Assembly (NCBI GenBank): GCA_002425705.1
Contig: DIMT01000001.1
Span: 71,785 to 135,784 of the forward strand
DNA from: Firmicutes bacterium UBA5559
Lineage (GTDB): Bacteria > Bacillota > Clostridia > Peptostreptococcales > Anaerovoracaceae
DNA: 64,000 nt
Reading direction: 5' to 3'
Below, piece by piece: positions 25,988 to 35,099 of this stretch (position 1 is its first letter; each line of letters opens with the position of its first letter). Under the pieces are notes generated by a model that was given only the letters and a program-made list of their open reading frames with translations, did not search any database and had not been told where the DNA came from. The position numbers and the translations under genes are program-made.

Positions 25988-26851
25988 ATGAAAATCGGCA
26001 AGGACATCAGTGCCCAGATATTAATCGAAGCCCTGCCCTATATTCAGAAATTCAATAACAAAATCATCGTCATCAAATACGGGGGCAACGCCATGGTCGA
26101 TGAGCGGCTTAAAATGGCTGTAATGCGGGATATGGTCCTGCTCAACATCGTCGGCATCAAAGTGGTCCTGGTCCACGGAGGCGGCCCGGAAATCGATCAG
26201 ATGATGAAAAAGCTTTCCCTGGAGTCCCGGTTCATCAACGGCCTAAGATACACCGACGATGATACCGCTGAAGTGGTCCAGATGGTCTTGGCCGGCAAGG
26301 TCAATAAACAGCTGGTTTCCCTGATCCAACAAAACGGCGGTAAGGGAATCGGACTCTGCGGCACCGACGGGGACATCCTTCAGGTGCAAAAACTGGAAGC
26401 GGAGGAAGATCTGGGATTTGTGGGCAACATTACGGGAGTCAACACCCAGCCCATCACCATGGCCCTGGATAACGGCTATATTCCCATCATTGCCACCGTG
26501 GGAACCGATGAAAAGGGTCAGATCTACAACATTAACGCCGACACCGCCGCTGCTGAGATCGCCGGGGCCCTGAAGGCGGAAAAACTGATCACCATGACGG
26601 ACATCGTGGGATTGCTTCGGGAAAAGAGCGACGAAGAATCCCTCATCACCAACGTGGACATCTTTGAGATCCCCCAGCTGATCGAAGAAGGCATCATCAT
26701 GGGAGGCATGATTCCCAAGGTGGAAAGCTGTGTGGAAGCCATCCTTCAGGGGGTCCGGGAAGCGGTCATCATCGACGGCCGTATGGAACACGCCATACTC
26801 ATCGAGCTGTTTTCCAATGAAGGAATCGGCACCCTATTCTATAAAAACTAA
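25988..26851 (+). CDS. argB: Acetylglutamate kinase
   Basis: A 287-residue amino-acid kinase, second step of arginine synthesis. KYGGNAMVD (phosphate loop), VHGGGPEIDQMM, the substrate motif RFINGLRYTDD and NINADTAAAEIA are all present. ATG 25988 follows AAAGGAG. The presence of an N-terminal helix suggests the arginine-inhibited hexameric form. Its stop codon lies in a 15-bp tandem duplication. Confidence 0.97.
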   Translation: MKIGKDISAQILIEALPYIQKFNNKIIVIKYGGNAMVDERLKMAVMRDMVLLNIVGIKVVLVHGGGPEIDQMMKKLSLESRFINGLRYTDDDTAEVVQMVLAGKVNKQLVSLIQQNGGKGIGLCGTDGDILQVQKLEAEEDLGFVGNITGVNTQPITMALDNGYIPIIATVGTDEKGQIYNINADTAAAEIAGALKAEKLITMTDIVGLLREKSDEESLITNVDIFEIPQLIEEGIIMGGMIPKVESCVEAILQGVREAVIIDGRMEHAILIELFSNEGIGTLFYKN

Positions 26852-26865
26852 TTCTATAAAAACTA
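26836..26865. repeat. 15-bp tandem duplication across the argB stop
   Basis: ATTCTATAAAAACTA occurs twice without gap (26836-26850, 26851-26865). The first copy encodes the last residues FYKN and the stop; the second copy is untranslated. It is a recent slip duplication. Confidence 0.95.
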
Positions 26866-26904
26866 ATGCATCATAAAAAACGGACAGCAGAGAAAGGAAG
26901 AACC

Positions 26905-28080
26905 ATGGACTGCCAGACATTAAAAGAACTGGATGCCCGGTACATTGCCGGCACCTACAAGCGGAGCGACCTTTGCCTGGAACGGGGAGAGGGGGCTACC
27001 GGATATACTTTTGAAGGCCGGGAGGTGATTGATTTTTCTTCCGGGATCGGGGTCAATTCCCTGGGGTATTCCGAGCCGGGATGGGTGGCTGCTATCACCC
27101 GCCAGGCGGTGAAACTTCAGCACACCTCCAACTTGTATTACACCCAGCCAGCGGTGGAGCTGGCGGAGCTTCTGATTGAAAAAACCGGCATGAGCAAGGT
27201 CTTTTTTGCCAATTCCGGGGCGGAAGCCAACGAAGGAGCCATCAAAACTGCCCGAAAATACAGCAGCGACAAATACGGAGAGGGTCGTCACGGCATCCTA
27301 TCCCTGCTCCATTCCTTCCACGGTCGTACCATGGCTACCATCACCGCCACGGGGCAGGAACAATACCACAAGCATTTCCATCCCTTTGCCCAGGGCTTTG
27401 TCTACGGGGAAGCGGGGAATATGGAAGACATCAAGCCGAAGCTGACCAAGAACATCTGCGCCGTCCTCATCGAACTGATTCAGGGAGAAGGGGGCGTCAA
27501 TACGCTGGATAAAGCCTTTGTTCAGGAACTGGCCGCCATCTGCCTGAAGAAGGACATCCTGCTGATTGTGGATGAGGTCCAGACGGGAATCGGCAGGACC
27601 GGAACCTTTTTCGCCTACCAGCAGTACGGAATCCAGCCGGACCTGGTCACATCCGCAAAAGGATTGGGGGGAGGCCTACCCATCGGGGCCATTCTTTTCT
27701 CAGAAAAAACAGCAGAAGTACTGGGATTCGGGGATCATGGAACCACCTTTGGCGGGAATCCGGTAGTTTGCGCCGGGGGAGCCTACATCGTCAAAACCAT
27801 GGATGAAGAATTTCTCAGCCAGGTGACAGCCAAGGGCCATCGGATCCGGGAAGCCCTGAAAGGTGTGCCGGGAATCAAGGAAGTCAGCGGTCTGGGGATG
27901 ATGCTGGGCTTTCTCCACGAAACCAGAACCGCGTCAGAAATCGCCGAAGCTTGCTTAAAAGAGGGACTGATCGTCCTGACGGCAAAGGATAAAGTGAGAC
28001 TGCTTCCTCCCCTGAACATCACCGGCAATGAGCTGGAAAAGGGCCTTTTCATCCTAAAAAAAGTGTTAATCCAGCAGTGA
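26905..28080 (+). CDS. argD: Acetylornithine aminotransferase
   Basis: A 391-residue class III PLP aminotransferase, fourth step of arginine synthesis. FANSGAEANEGAIKTARKY, SFHGRTMATITATGQ, the cofactor-binding LLIVDEVQTGIGRTG and the PLP lysine in SAKGLGGGLPIGA are intact. ATG 26905 follows AAAGG; the upstream ATG 26866 lies in the tandem repeat with no site. Last gene of the arg operon. Confidence 0.96.
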   Translation: MDCQTLKELDARYIAGTYKRSDLCLERGEGATGYTFEGREVIDFSSGIGVNSLGYSEPGWVAAITRQAVKLQHTSNLYYTQPAVELAELLIEKTGMSKVFFANSGAEANEGAIKTARKYSSDKYGEGRHGILSLLHSFHGRTMATITATGQEQYHKHFHPFAQGFVYGEAGNMEDIKPKLTKNICAVLIELIQGEGGVNTLDKAFVQELAAICLKKDILLIVDEVQTGIGRTGTFFAYQQYGIQPDLVTSAKGLGGGLPIGAILFSEKTAEVLGFGDHGTTFGGNPVVCAGGAYIVKTMDEEFLSQVTAKGHRIREALKGVPGIKEVSGLGMMLGFLHETRTASEIAEACLKEGLIVLTAKDKVRLLPPLNITGNELEKGLFILKKVLIQQ

Positions 28081-28106
28081 CTTATGATATAATAGAACGG
28101 TCACTG
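28066..28106 (+). promoter_or_regulatory. Promoter of the GNAT/Smr genes with a symmetric operator on its -10
   Basis: TTAATC (28066-28071), 16-bp spacer, TATAAT (28088-28093). CAGTGAC (28075-28081) and GTCACTG (28100-28106) form a perfect 7-bp inverted repeat with an 18-bp spacer whose centre falls exactly on the centre of the -10 hexamer. A dimeric repressor bound here would occlude the promoter. The left arm overlaps the argD stop codon. Confidence 0.5.
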
Positions 28107-28122
28107 TAATGAGGGTTAATAC

Positions 28123-28680
28123 ATGGAGGTACGAAACCATCTGGATTTGACGGATTTCATCCGCATGCACGATCTGGAATTAAAATTCTATGATAAAAGC
28201 CATATAACACCTTACGAAGAAGCGTACAGGTGGTTTTTGGCGTTTCCCTGGAGCAACTGCTCCATTTATGACGGGGACCGGCTGGCCGGATTCCTGGATT
28301 TGTTTCCCGTTTCTCCCATGGTCTATGAGAAAATCCGGGAAGGAACCTTCAACGATGCGGAACTGAAAGCGGAGGACATCATCGACATCAAAAATCCGCC
28401 GGCCCAACCGGTGGGTCTGTTCCTTTCCTGCATCGTGGTGGATGAAGAATACCGAAAATCAGGGATCCTGAAAAGGCTGCTCCGGCATCAGACGGAATTT
28501 TACCGGGGACTGGAAGGCAGCGGTCTGAAGGTAGACCGGATCATCACCGACAACGTGACCCGATCCGGGGAACTGTTCTCCGAAAAGATGGGCTTCACCC
28601 GCGTTGGGGAGAGCGACCATGATTCGGTGATTTATGAGATGGATTTTAAGGAATTTGAAATGAAGGTCAACAATTTATGA
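28123..28680 (+). CDS. GNAT-family N-acetyltransferase
   Basis: A 185-residue protein with the acetyl-CoA-binding pattern VVDEEYRKSGILKRLL (motif A) at about residues 105-120 and an end SEKMGFTRVGESDHDSVIY typical of GNAT C-terminal strands. The N-terminal third is not the standard short form and may hold a substrate lid. It overlaps the Smr gene by four bases (ATGA). The substrate is unknown. Confidence 0.78.
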   Translation: MEVRNHLDLTDFIRMHDLELKFYDKSHITPYEEAYRWFLAFPWSNCSIYDGDRLAGFLDLFPVSPMVYEKIREGTFNDAELKAEDIIDIKNPPAQPVGLFLSCIVVDEEYRKSGILKRLLRHQTEFYRGLEGSGLKVDRIITDNVTRSGELFSEKMGFTRVGESDHDSVIYEMDFKEFEMKVNNL

Positions 28681-29024
28681 TCGGTGCCGTAAAAGTAAAG
28701 GAAATCAATCTGGAGCGGGGAAATCCCACCGTGGAAACCGCCATGAAGCGGCTGGTCAACGAGCTTTCCACTGCCAAGGGAGCCGGATACCGGGCTGTCG
28801 TTCTGGTCCACGGGTATGGATCCTCCGGAGTAGGGGGAGCCATCAAGACCGCCACCAGGAGCAAGCTGAAGGAAAACAGTCTGCGGGGCATCGTTCGGGA
28901 CTCGGTAGGTGGAGAAGACTGGATGAACCGGAAGAAAGAATTCCTGGCCGTCTGCAGCCAGCTTCGGGATTACGACCGATACGTGGGAGGCAATCAGGGT
29001 CTCACAGTGATTTTACTCCGGTAA
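28677..29024 (+). CDS. Small Smr-domain protein
   Basis: A 115-residue stand-alone protein resembling the Smr domain found at the end of MutS2. LVHGYGSSGVGGAIK corresponds to the (L/I)xHG.G.G.L motif of the family, and an N-terminal DLERG-like strand precedes it. Stand-alone Smr proteins act as nucleases on branched DNA or RNA. Its coupling to an acetyltransferase (4-base overlap) is noted, but a joint role is not known. Confidence 0.75.
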   Translation: MIGAVKVKEINLERGNPTVETAMKRLVNELSTAKGAGYRAVVLVHGYGSSGVGGAIKTATRSKLKENSLRGIVRDSVGGEDWMNRKKEFLAVCSQLRDYDRYVGGNQGLTVILLR

Positions 29025-29084
29025 GGATGCCGGATTCCGCAAAAGCTGAATGAACCGATGAAAAAAACGGATAGGAGAGAAAGA

Positions 29085-31010
29085 ATGACTGAAACAAGGA
29101 AATTACAGCCAATCGCTGAAAACATAATCAACCGGATCAAAGCCAATCCCTGGTGGGTCCTTCTTTTTGTCGCAGTAGCCGTTAAGTTTACGGTCTTTTA
29201 TAAGCTGGTGCAGGTCACAGCCAATTTTCCCGTGGTGCTGCTGTTATCCTGTCTGATCACCTTCCTGATTCTCACCGGATTCCGGAATCGGTGGATGGCC
29301 TTTGCCGTCTATTTCGTCCTATCCTTTATTCTGTTTGCTGACATCACCTATTTCAGCTTCTTCAACCGATACCTGTCCCTGCAGATGCTGGGGGCGGCAG
29401 AAGTAATCGGAGACATCGGAGAAAGCATCAAAGCGGTGATGAAGCCGGTCAATTTTATGATGTTCCTGGATGTGATCCTGATGGGCATTCTTCTTGGAAC
29501 AAAGAAGATTCCTTATAAAAAAAAACAGCAGAGCCTTCCTAAGGGAAAAAGATTTTTTCCTGGTGCCGCAGCAATACTCGTCCTGATCCTCATAGTCACC
29601 AACGTCACCGATTCCCGTTTGCTGACCTCCCTGTCCAACCAGGAATTCTACTCCTTCCGGCTCAAGGATACGGCTTCTGCGGTTTTCGGTGCCAGGGCCG
29701 ATGCGGAAGTGGCTTTATCCTTTCCATATGAAAAGCAGAAGGATGGGCCTCTATTCGGCATTGCCGAGGGGCGGAATGTGATCGTGATACAGATAGAATC
29801 CCTCCAGAACTTTGTGATCGGCCGGGAATACAACGGCCAGGAGATCACGCCCTACCTGAACCGGCTGATCGAATCCAACACCATCTATTTTAACAATTTC
29901 TATCAACAGACCGGCAGTGGAAATACATCCGATGCGGAATTTGCTATAAACAATTCGATTTTGGGAACCCTGACCAGCTATACAAACAAGATTTATCCCA
30001 ACAATACCTATCGGGGACTTCCTGTTCTTTTAAAAGAAAGGGGTTATTCCACGGCTGTTTACCATGCCCACGAATCCAGAGGTTTCTGGAATCGGGAGGC
30101 GTTTTACCCTGCCGGGGGATTCGATACTTTCTACGGCGGGATCATCAACGACACTCAGAATCGGCCTAATGGCAATTTCATGATGACCGAGTGGATGGGC
30201 TGGGGTCTGACGGATACGGAATTTTATAAACAGGTGATTCCTTACATGAAAGAGGAAAAGGCCCCCTTCTATTCCTTCATCATCACCCTGTCCAACCATC
30301 ATCCTTACGTGATGCTGGACCATTACAATTACATCGAGCTGTTGCCGGAGCATAAGGATACCCTGGCAGGCAATTACCTGAACAGCGCCGCCTATACCGA
30401 CTATGCCATCGGCCAGCTGCTTGAGGACCTGAGGTTGGAAGGTCTCTATGAAAATTCCATATTTGTCTTGTATGGCGACCATTCCGGGTTGGTCAAGGAA
30501 GCGGAGACGGACCGGGTGATGAAGGACATTTTAGGGAAGGATTATGACTTCGAAGAAGTAATGCGGGTTCCCCTGATCATCCATTTGCCGGAGCAGGGCC
30601 TCCATGTACCGGAAAGCAACGGGAATTTTAAACAGACGGTTTCCATTGCCGGCGGCCAGCTGGATTTTCTGCCCACTATGGCTTACTTGATGGGATTCCC
30701 GGAACTGGACACCATTTATCTGGGTCAGAACCTGCTGACTGCCAAAACCGGATTTGTAGCCCAGCACACCTTTATGGTCAAAGGCTCCTTCTTTCTGGAT
30801 GAAATCGCCTATGAAATGTCCCGGGACGGCATTTTTGACAATGGACGGGCCTGGAATACCAAGACAGGAGAACCCGTCTCGCTGGAAGGCCTGGAACCCT
30901 ATTATCGCCGTTCGGTCAGTATTTCTGAGACATCCCAGTATCTGCTGGATCAGGATGTCATCCGACAGGTATACGTGGAGGGAAAGAGTTTGGATGAGGT
31001 GCTGCCATGA
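29085..31010 (+). CDS. LtaS-family phosphoglycerol transferase (lipoteichoic acid synthase-like)
   Basis: A 641-residue membrane enzyme. About five transmembrane helices occupy residues ~22-200, then an extracellular sulfatase-fold domain. The catalytic threonine is Thr281 in GSGNTSDAEF; metal ligands are in IQIESLQNFV (Glu) and LYGDHSGLV (Asp, His), and YHAHESRGFWNRE is the expected substrate-site motif. It should polymerise glycerol-phosphate from phosphatidylglycerol onto a lipid anchor. ATG 29085 follows TAGGAGAG. It overlaps a second LtaS-like gene by four bases. Confidence 0.9.
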   Translation: MTETRKLQPIAENIINRIKANPWWVLLFVAVAVKFTVFYKLVQVTANFPVVLLLSCLITFLILTGFRNRWMAFAVYFVLSFILFADITYFSFFNRYLSLQMLGAAEVIGDIGESIKAVMKPVNFMMFLDVILMGILLGTKKIPYKKKQQSLPKGKRFFPGAAAILVLILIVTNVTDSRLLTSLSNQEFYSFRLKDTASAVFGARADAEVALSFPYEKQKDGPLFGIAEGRNVIVIQIESLQNFVIGREYNGQEITPYLNRLIESNTIYFNNFYQQTGSGNTSDAEFAINNSILGTLTSYTNKIYPNNTYRGLPVLLKERGYSTAVYHAHESRGFWNREAFYPAGGFDTFYGGIINDTQNRPNGNFMMTEWMGWGLTDTEFYKQVIPYMKEEKAPFYSFIITLSNHHPYVMLDHYNYIELLPEHKDTLAGNYLNSAAYTDYAIGQLLEDLRLEGLYENSIFVLYGDHSGLVKEAETDRVMKDILGKDYDFEEVMRVPLIIHLPEQGLHVPESNGNFKQTVSIAGGQLDFLPTMAYLMGFPELDTIYLGQNLLTAKTGFVAQHTFMVKGSFFLDEIAYEMSRDGIFDNGRAWNTKTGEPVSLEGLEPYYRRSVSISETSQYLLDQDVIRQVYVEGKSLDEVLP

Positions 31011-33001
31011 GGGAACTGCCCCGGGAACTGAAAAGTTTTCTGGCCCGTTTCTTTGCCTGGATCCTGATTGTCCTGATGGTGCTGAATCCGATGAACAGCT
31101 CCTTCTTAGCCGGAATAGGAAAGCAGGATATCTTTCTCCATCACCTTCGGGATCTGGTCCATTTCCTGGATCAGGAAGAGGAATCGGAGATTCCCTTGAT
31201 CCAGCCCGATACCAGAGGCTGGAAAGAACACCCTCTTTTTGGCCTGGCCAAAGGGCGGAATCTGATCATGATTCAGTTGGAATCGGTCCAGGGATTCACC
31301 ATCGACATGGAATACAAGGGAGAGCCGGTGACCCCTTTCCTCAGTCAGCTGACCCGAAATGAGGAAACTCTCTATTTTGAAAATTTCTTCCATCAATTGG
31401 GGAGCGGCAATACCTCCGATGCGGAATTTGCCGCCAATAACGGGCTGTTGGGGTCCCTGGACAGCTATACCTACCAGCTATACCAGGATAACTATTTCAA
31501 GGGCCTGCCGGTCTTGCTTAAAGAGGAGGGCTACAGCACCTCCGTATTTCATGGATTCCGGAAGGATTTCTGGAATCGGGAAAACATTTATCCGGCCCTG
31601 GGCTTTGACCGGTTCGTTGGGGGAGAGGACTTTATCAGCGATGAGATTGCCGGTTTGGGAAGCCAGCGGATTACCGGTGTCAGCGACCGGGAATTTTTCC
31701 GTCAGTCGGCTGATGTGATGGCGGAACTGCCCCAGCCCTTTTACAGTTTTTTGATCACTCTCAGCAACCACTATCCTTTTCTAACACCTGAAGGGTTTAA
31801 CAACCTGAACATACAGCCGGAAGACAAGACGATCTGCACCGATTACCTGAACCTGGTTCGATATACCGACGATTCGGTGGAAGCCTTTTTTCAGGAACTG
31901 AAAGAACAGGATCTTTACGACAACGCCATCATCGTTCTCTATGGAGATCATTTTGGCATGCCCAAATCCGACCCGGATATTGCTGCCCGCATGGGTGAGC
32001 TGCTGGGTCGGGAGTACGGATACCTGGATTTGATGCGGGTACCCTTCTTGATTCATATGCCAGGTGTGGAAGTCGGGGAAACCCTTTCCATTGCCGGGGG
32101 ACAGCTGGATATTCTGCCAACGCTGGCATTTTTACTTGGAATGGAAGAACCGGAAACCCTGTACCTGGGACAGAATCTGCTGGCCGCAAGCCACGGTTTT
32201 GTACCGTTCCAGGTCCAACTGCTCAAGGGATCCTTTGTCAATGACCAGGTGCTCCTGGAAGCCTCCCGGGACGGCATTTTCGAAAACAGCCGGGCCTACG
32301 ATTTGGTAACGGGAGAAGAAATCGGAGATGTGAGCCCCTGGCAGGAGGATTATATCCGAGCCGCAGAGCTGGTGGACCTGTCCCGGCTCTATCTGGAAAA
32401 GGACATCCTGAGGCTGGCCCTGGAACAGAGCATGAGCCAGGGGGAAATCACCCAGTACCTGTCCGGTACCGGGACCCTGCCAAAACGGCCTTTATACCAA
32501 TATGTGGAGACTTCAGATAAAGAAGGGCTGGACCGGATCGTCCAAACCCTGAAGAAGGACCCGTCGGCTTCTGTTCTGCTTTCCTCGGATCAGACGGAAA
32601 TCCTGCTGAAGGAATTTACCAGCCGATATTCCGGCAGAAGCGGGGAACCGGGAGCTATCCAGTCGGTGGATGAAGAACAGAACCGGCAGTTCCTCTCCTA
32701 TAAGGAGCGGATTTTACCTGCCACGGGAGATATGAAGGTTTATGCCAAGCTGGAATATTCCGGCTATCCTAGCCTGGCCTTTGAGCTCCATCCGGAAGAT
32801 TACTCCCGGGAGGAGCTGGTTCGGTTCCTGGGACAGAAAAAACCAGCTATGCTGGTGGTCCGGGGAGAAGATCTGACCCAGTATTCGGGGCTGTTGCAAA
32901 ACCTGAGGATTCCCTTTTTAGTGAAAAATATTGCTGGCGAAGGCCAGCGGGCTCTGGCAGCCATGCTGGGAGCTTACGGAACCGTTATTGATGAAGATTG
33001 A
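31007..33001 (+). CDS. LtaS-like enzyme lacking the multi-helix membrane domain, with an extra C-terminal domain
   Basis: A 664-residue paralogue of the preceding protein. Only one N-terminal membrane helix (about 13-30) remains, directly followed by the sulfatase-fold domain (~78-420). The catalytic Thr136 in GSGNTSDAEF, the IQLESVQGFT glutamate and the YGDHFGMP metal site are intact, so it is probably active. Residues ~490-664 form an alpha/beta domain that I do not recognise (segments VLLSSDQTEILLKEF, MLVVRGEDLTQY, TVIDED end). It may act as a primase or modifier for the first enzyme; the shared operon suggests this but does not prove it. Confidence 0.87.
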   Translation: MRELPRELKSFLARFFAWILIVLMVLNPMNSSFLAGIGKQDIFLHHLRDLVHFLDQEEESEIPLIQPDTRGWKEHPLFGLAKGRNLIMIQLESVQGFTIDMEYKGEPVTPFLSQLTRNEETLYFENFFHQLGSGNTSDAEFAANNGLLGSLDSYTYQLYQDNYFKGLPVLLKEEGYSTSVFHGFRKDFWNRENIYPALGFDRFVGGEDFISDEIAGLGSQRITGVSDREFFRQSADVMAELPQPFYSFLITLSNHYPFLTPEGFNNLNIQPEDKTICTDYLNLVRYTDDSVEAFFQELKEQDLYDNAIIVLYGDHFGMPKSDPDIAARMGELLGREYGYLDLMRVPFLIHMPGVEVGETLSIAGGQLDILPTLAFLLGMEEPETLYLGQNLLAASHGFVPFQVQLLKGSFVNDQVLLEASRDGIFENSRAYDLVTGEEIGDVSPWQEDYIRAAELVDLSRLYLEKDILRLALEQSMSQGEITQYLSGTGTLPKRPLYQYVETSDKEGLDRIVQTLKKDPSASVLLSSDQTEILLKEFTSRYSGRSGEPGAIQSVDEEQNRQFLSYKERILPATGDMKVYAKLEYSGYPSLAFELHPEDYSREELVRFLGQKKPAMLVVRGEDLTQYSGLLQNLRIPFLVKNIAGEGQRALAAMLGAYGTVIDED

Positions 33002-33016
33002 GACGAGAGGTGACCT

Positions 33017-34378
33017 ATGACGGGAGATTATCCGATTTTACTGTTGGTTCTTGCTTTGGCAGCCGGGATCCTATCTGTGATCCTGCTGTTTCTGATTCTG
33101 GCCAAGCTGAATCGGAGCAACCCGGGGGCGGAAACCCAGAAAATCCTGGACCTGCTGCGTCAGGTGGAAATCGAAAGCGAAAAAGAGGTCCGGGAAGCCC
33201 GGCAGGAGCTGATGAATGAGCTGCGGGCTACCCGTCAGGAGCTGATGCAGACCACCCAGAGCAACATTCGGTCTATGGCCGAAATCCTTTCCGAAAGCCA
33301 GAAAAATTCATCGGAGGCCCAGGACATGCGGCTGGCGGAACTGAACCGCCAGATCGAAACCATGACCTCCCAGAACGAAAAGAAGCTGGAAGGGATCCGG
33401 ACCACCATGGAGCAGAAGATCAATTCTCTGCAGGAAGACAACAGCCGTCAGCTGGATCTGATGCGGAACACCGTGGACGAAAAGCTGCAAAAAACTCTGG
33501 AGGAGCGGATCGGCCAGTCCTTCAAGCTGGTCAGCGACCGGCTGGAGCAGGTTTACAAAGGCCTTGGGGAAATGCAGACCCTGGCCAACGGGGTTGGGGA
33601 CTTGAAAAAGGTCCTGTCCAACGTGAAGACCCGGGGAATCCTGGGAGAAATCCAGCTGGGAGCCATTCTGGATCAGATTCTTTCCAAAGAACAATACGAA
33701 GAAAACATTACCACCAAGGGCTCGGGCTCCGAGCGGGTGGAATTTGCCATCAAACTGCCGGGGGATGAGGACGGGGTGGTTTACCTGCCCATCGATGCTA
33801 AGTTCCCGGGGGATTCCTATGCCAAATTAGTGGATGCCTACGAAGGGGGCCGGCCGGAGGAAATCGACGAAGCGGTCAAGGGCCTGGAAAAGGCGCTGAA
33901 GAAAGCGGCCAAGGACATCCACGACAAATACATCGATCCGCCCCATACCACCGACTTCGGCATCATGTTCCTCCCCTTTGAAGGTCTCTATGCAGAAGCC
34001 GTCCGGCGGGGCATGGTGGAAACCCTTCAGCGGGAATACAAGATCAACATAGCCGGGCCCACCACCATGGCCGCCCTGCTCAACAGCCTTCAGATGGGCT
34101 TCAAGACCCTGGCCATTCAGAAGCATTCCAGCCAGGTATGGGATATCCTGGGGGCCGTCAAGACGGAGTTTGATAAATTTGGCAACGTTTTGGCAGCGAC
34201 TCAGCAGCGGATCACCCAGGCCAACGCGGAGCTGGATAAGCTGATCGGTGTCCGCACCAGAAGCATTCAGCGAAAACTGAGCAACGTGGTCCGGATCGGA
34301 GAAAGTGAGAGCACTATCCTGCTGGGACTGGATGCTCCGGAGGATTCCCTGCCCCTTTTAGAGAATGAGGAAGAGTAA
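33017..34378 (+). CDS. rmuC: DNA recombination protein RmuC
   Basis: A 453-residue protein with an N-terminal membrane helix (residues ~5-25), a long coiled coil (~35-170) and the RmuC nuclease-like domain (~180-400), including LGEIQLGAILDQIL, LPIDAKFPGDSYAKL and MFLPFEGLYAEAVRR. In E. coli it limits inversions at short repeats. The acidic metal residues of the PD-D/ExK-like fold appear conserved (IDAKF). It starts 15 bases after the LtaS-like gene. Confidence 0.94.
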   Translation: MTGDYPILLLVLALAAGILSVILLFLILAKLNRSNPGAETQKILDLLRQVEIESEKEVREARQELMNELRATRQELMQTTQSNIRSMAEILSESQKNSSEAQDMRLAELNRQIETMTSQNEKKLEGIRTTMEQKINSLQEDNSRQLDLMRNTVDEKLQKTLEERIGQSFKLVSDRLEQVYKGLGEMQTLANGVGDLKKVLSNVKTRGILGEIQLGAILDQILSKEQYEENITTKGSGSERVEFAIKLPGDEDGVVYLPIDAKFPGDSYAKLVDAYEGGRPEEIDEAVKGLEKALKKAAKDIHDKYIDPPHTTDFGIMFLPFEGLYAEAVRRGMVETLQREYKINIAGPTTMAALLNSLQMGFKTLAIQKHSSQVWDILGAVKTEFDKFGNVLAATQQRITQANAELDKLIGVRTRSIQRKLSNVVRIGESESTILLGLDAPEDSLPLLENEEE

Positions 34379-34384
34379 ACTTTT

Positions 34385-35083
34385 ATGAGAATATTTGCTA
34401 TCGGAGATCTGCATCTGTCCCTTTCTGAGGGGACCCAGAAGCCCATGGACATTTTTGGTCCTGACTGGGTGAATCACGCAGAACGAACCAGGAAAAGTTG
34501 GATGGAAACCGTCCGGGAGCAAGATCTGGTCATTCTGGCGGGGGATCACAGCTGGGCCCTGAAGCTGGAGGAAGCCCGGGAGGACCTGGAGTGGATCAGC
34601 AGCCTGCCGGGTAAAAAGGTTCTGGTCAAGGGGAACCACGATCTTTGGTGGTCCTCCATCAACAAGCTGTCCGGCCAGTACCCGGACCTGTTCTTTATCC
34701 AGAACAACTGCTATATGGAAGGGAAACTGGCCATTTGCGGCACCCGGGGATGGATTTGTCCCGGGGACCGGGATTATACCGCCCATGACGACAAGATCTA
34801 CAAAAGGGAAATCATGCGGCTGAAAGCCTCCTTGGATGCAGCAGTGGCTGCCGGAGCAGAAGAAATCATCGGAGCGCTCCACTTCCCTCCCACCAACGAT
34901 AAACAGCAGAGTTCGGGATTTACTGAATGTTTTTCCCAATATGGGGTAAAAATGGTAGTATACGGTCATCTTCACGGAAAGGATGCCTACACCAAAGGAA
35001 TCGAGAGCAACCTGAACGGTACGGAATACCGGCTGGTATCCCTGGACAAGCTTCAGTGCCGGCCTCTTCTGATCCGGGAGTAG
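34385..35083 (+). CDS. Metallophosphoesterase
   Basis: A 232-residue calcineurin-like phosphoesterase. Motifs in order: GDLHLS, GDHSWA, GNHDLWW, the helix region, HFPPTN and GHLHG, giving all expected metal ligands. The WW after GNHD and HFPPTN mark a Firmicute subfamily of unknown substrate. Six bases separate it from rmuC. Confidence 0.88.
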   Translation: MRIFAIGDLHLSLSEGTQKPMDIFGPDWVNHAERTRKSWMETVREQDLVILAGDHSWALKLEEAREDLEWISSLPGKKVLVKGNHDLWWSSINKLSGQYPDLFFIQNNCYMEGKLAICGTRGWICPGDRDYTAHDDKIYKREIMRLKASLDAAVAAGAEEIIGALHFPPTNDKQQSSGFTECFSQYGVKMVVYGHLHGKDAYTKGIESNLNGTEYRLVSLDKLQCRPLLIRE

Positions 35084-35099
35084 GAGAAAGGACAGAACT

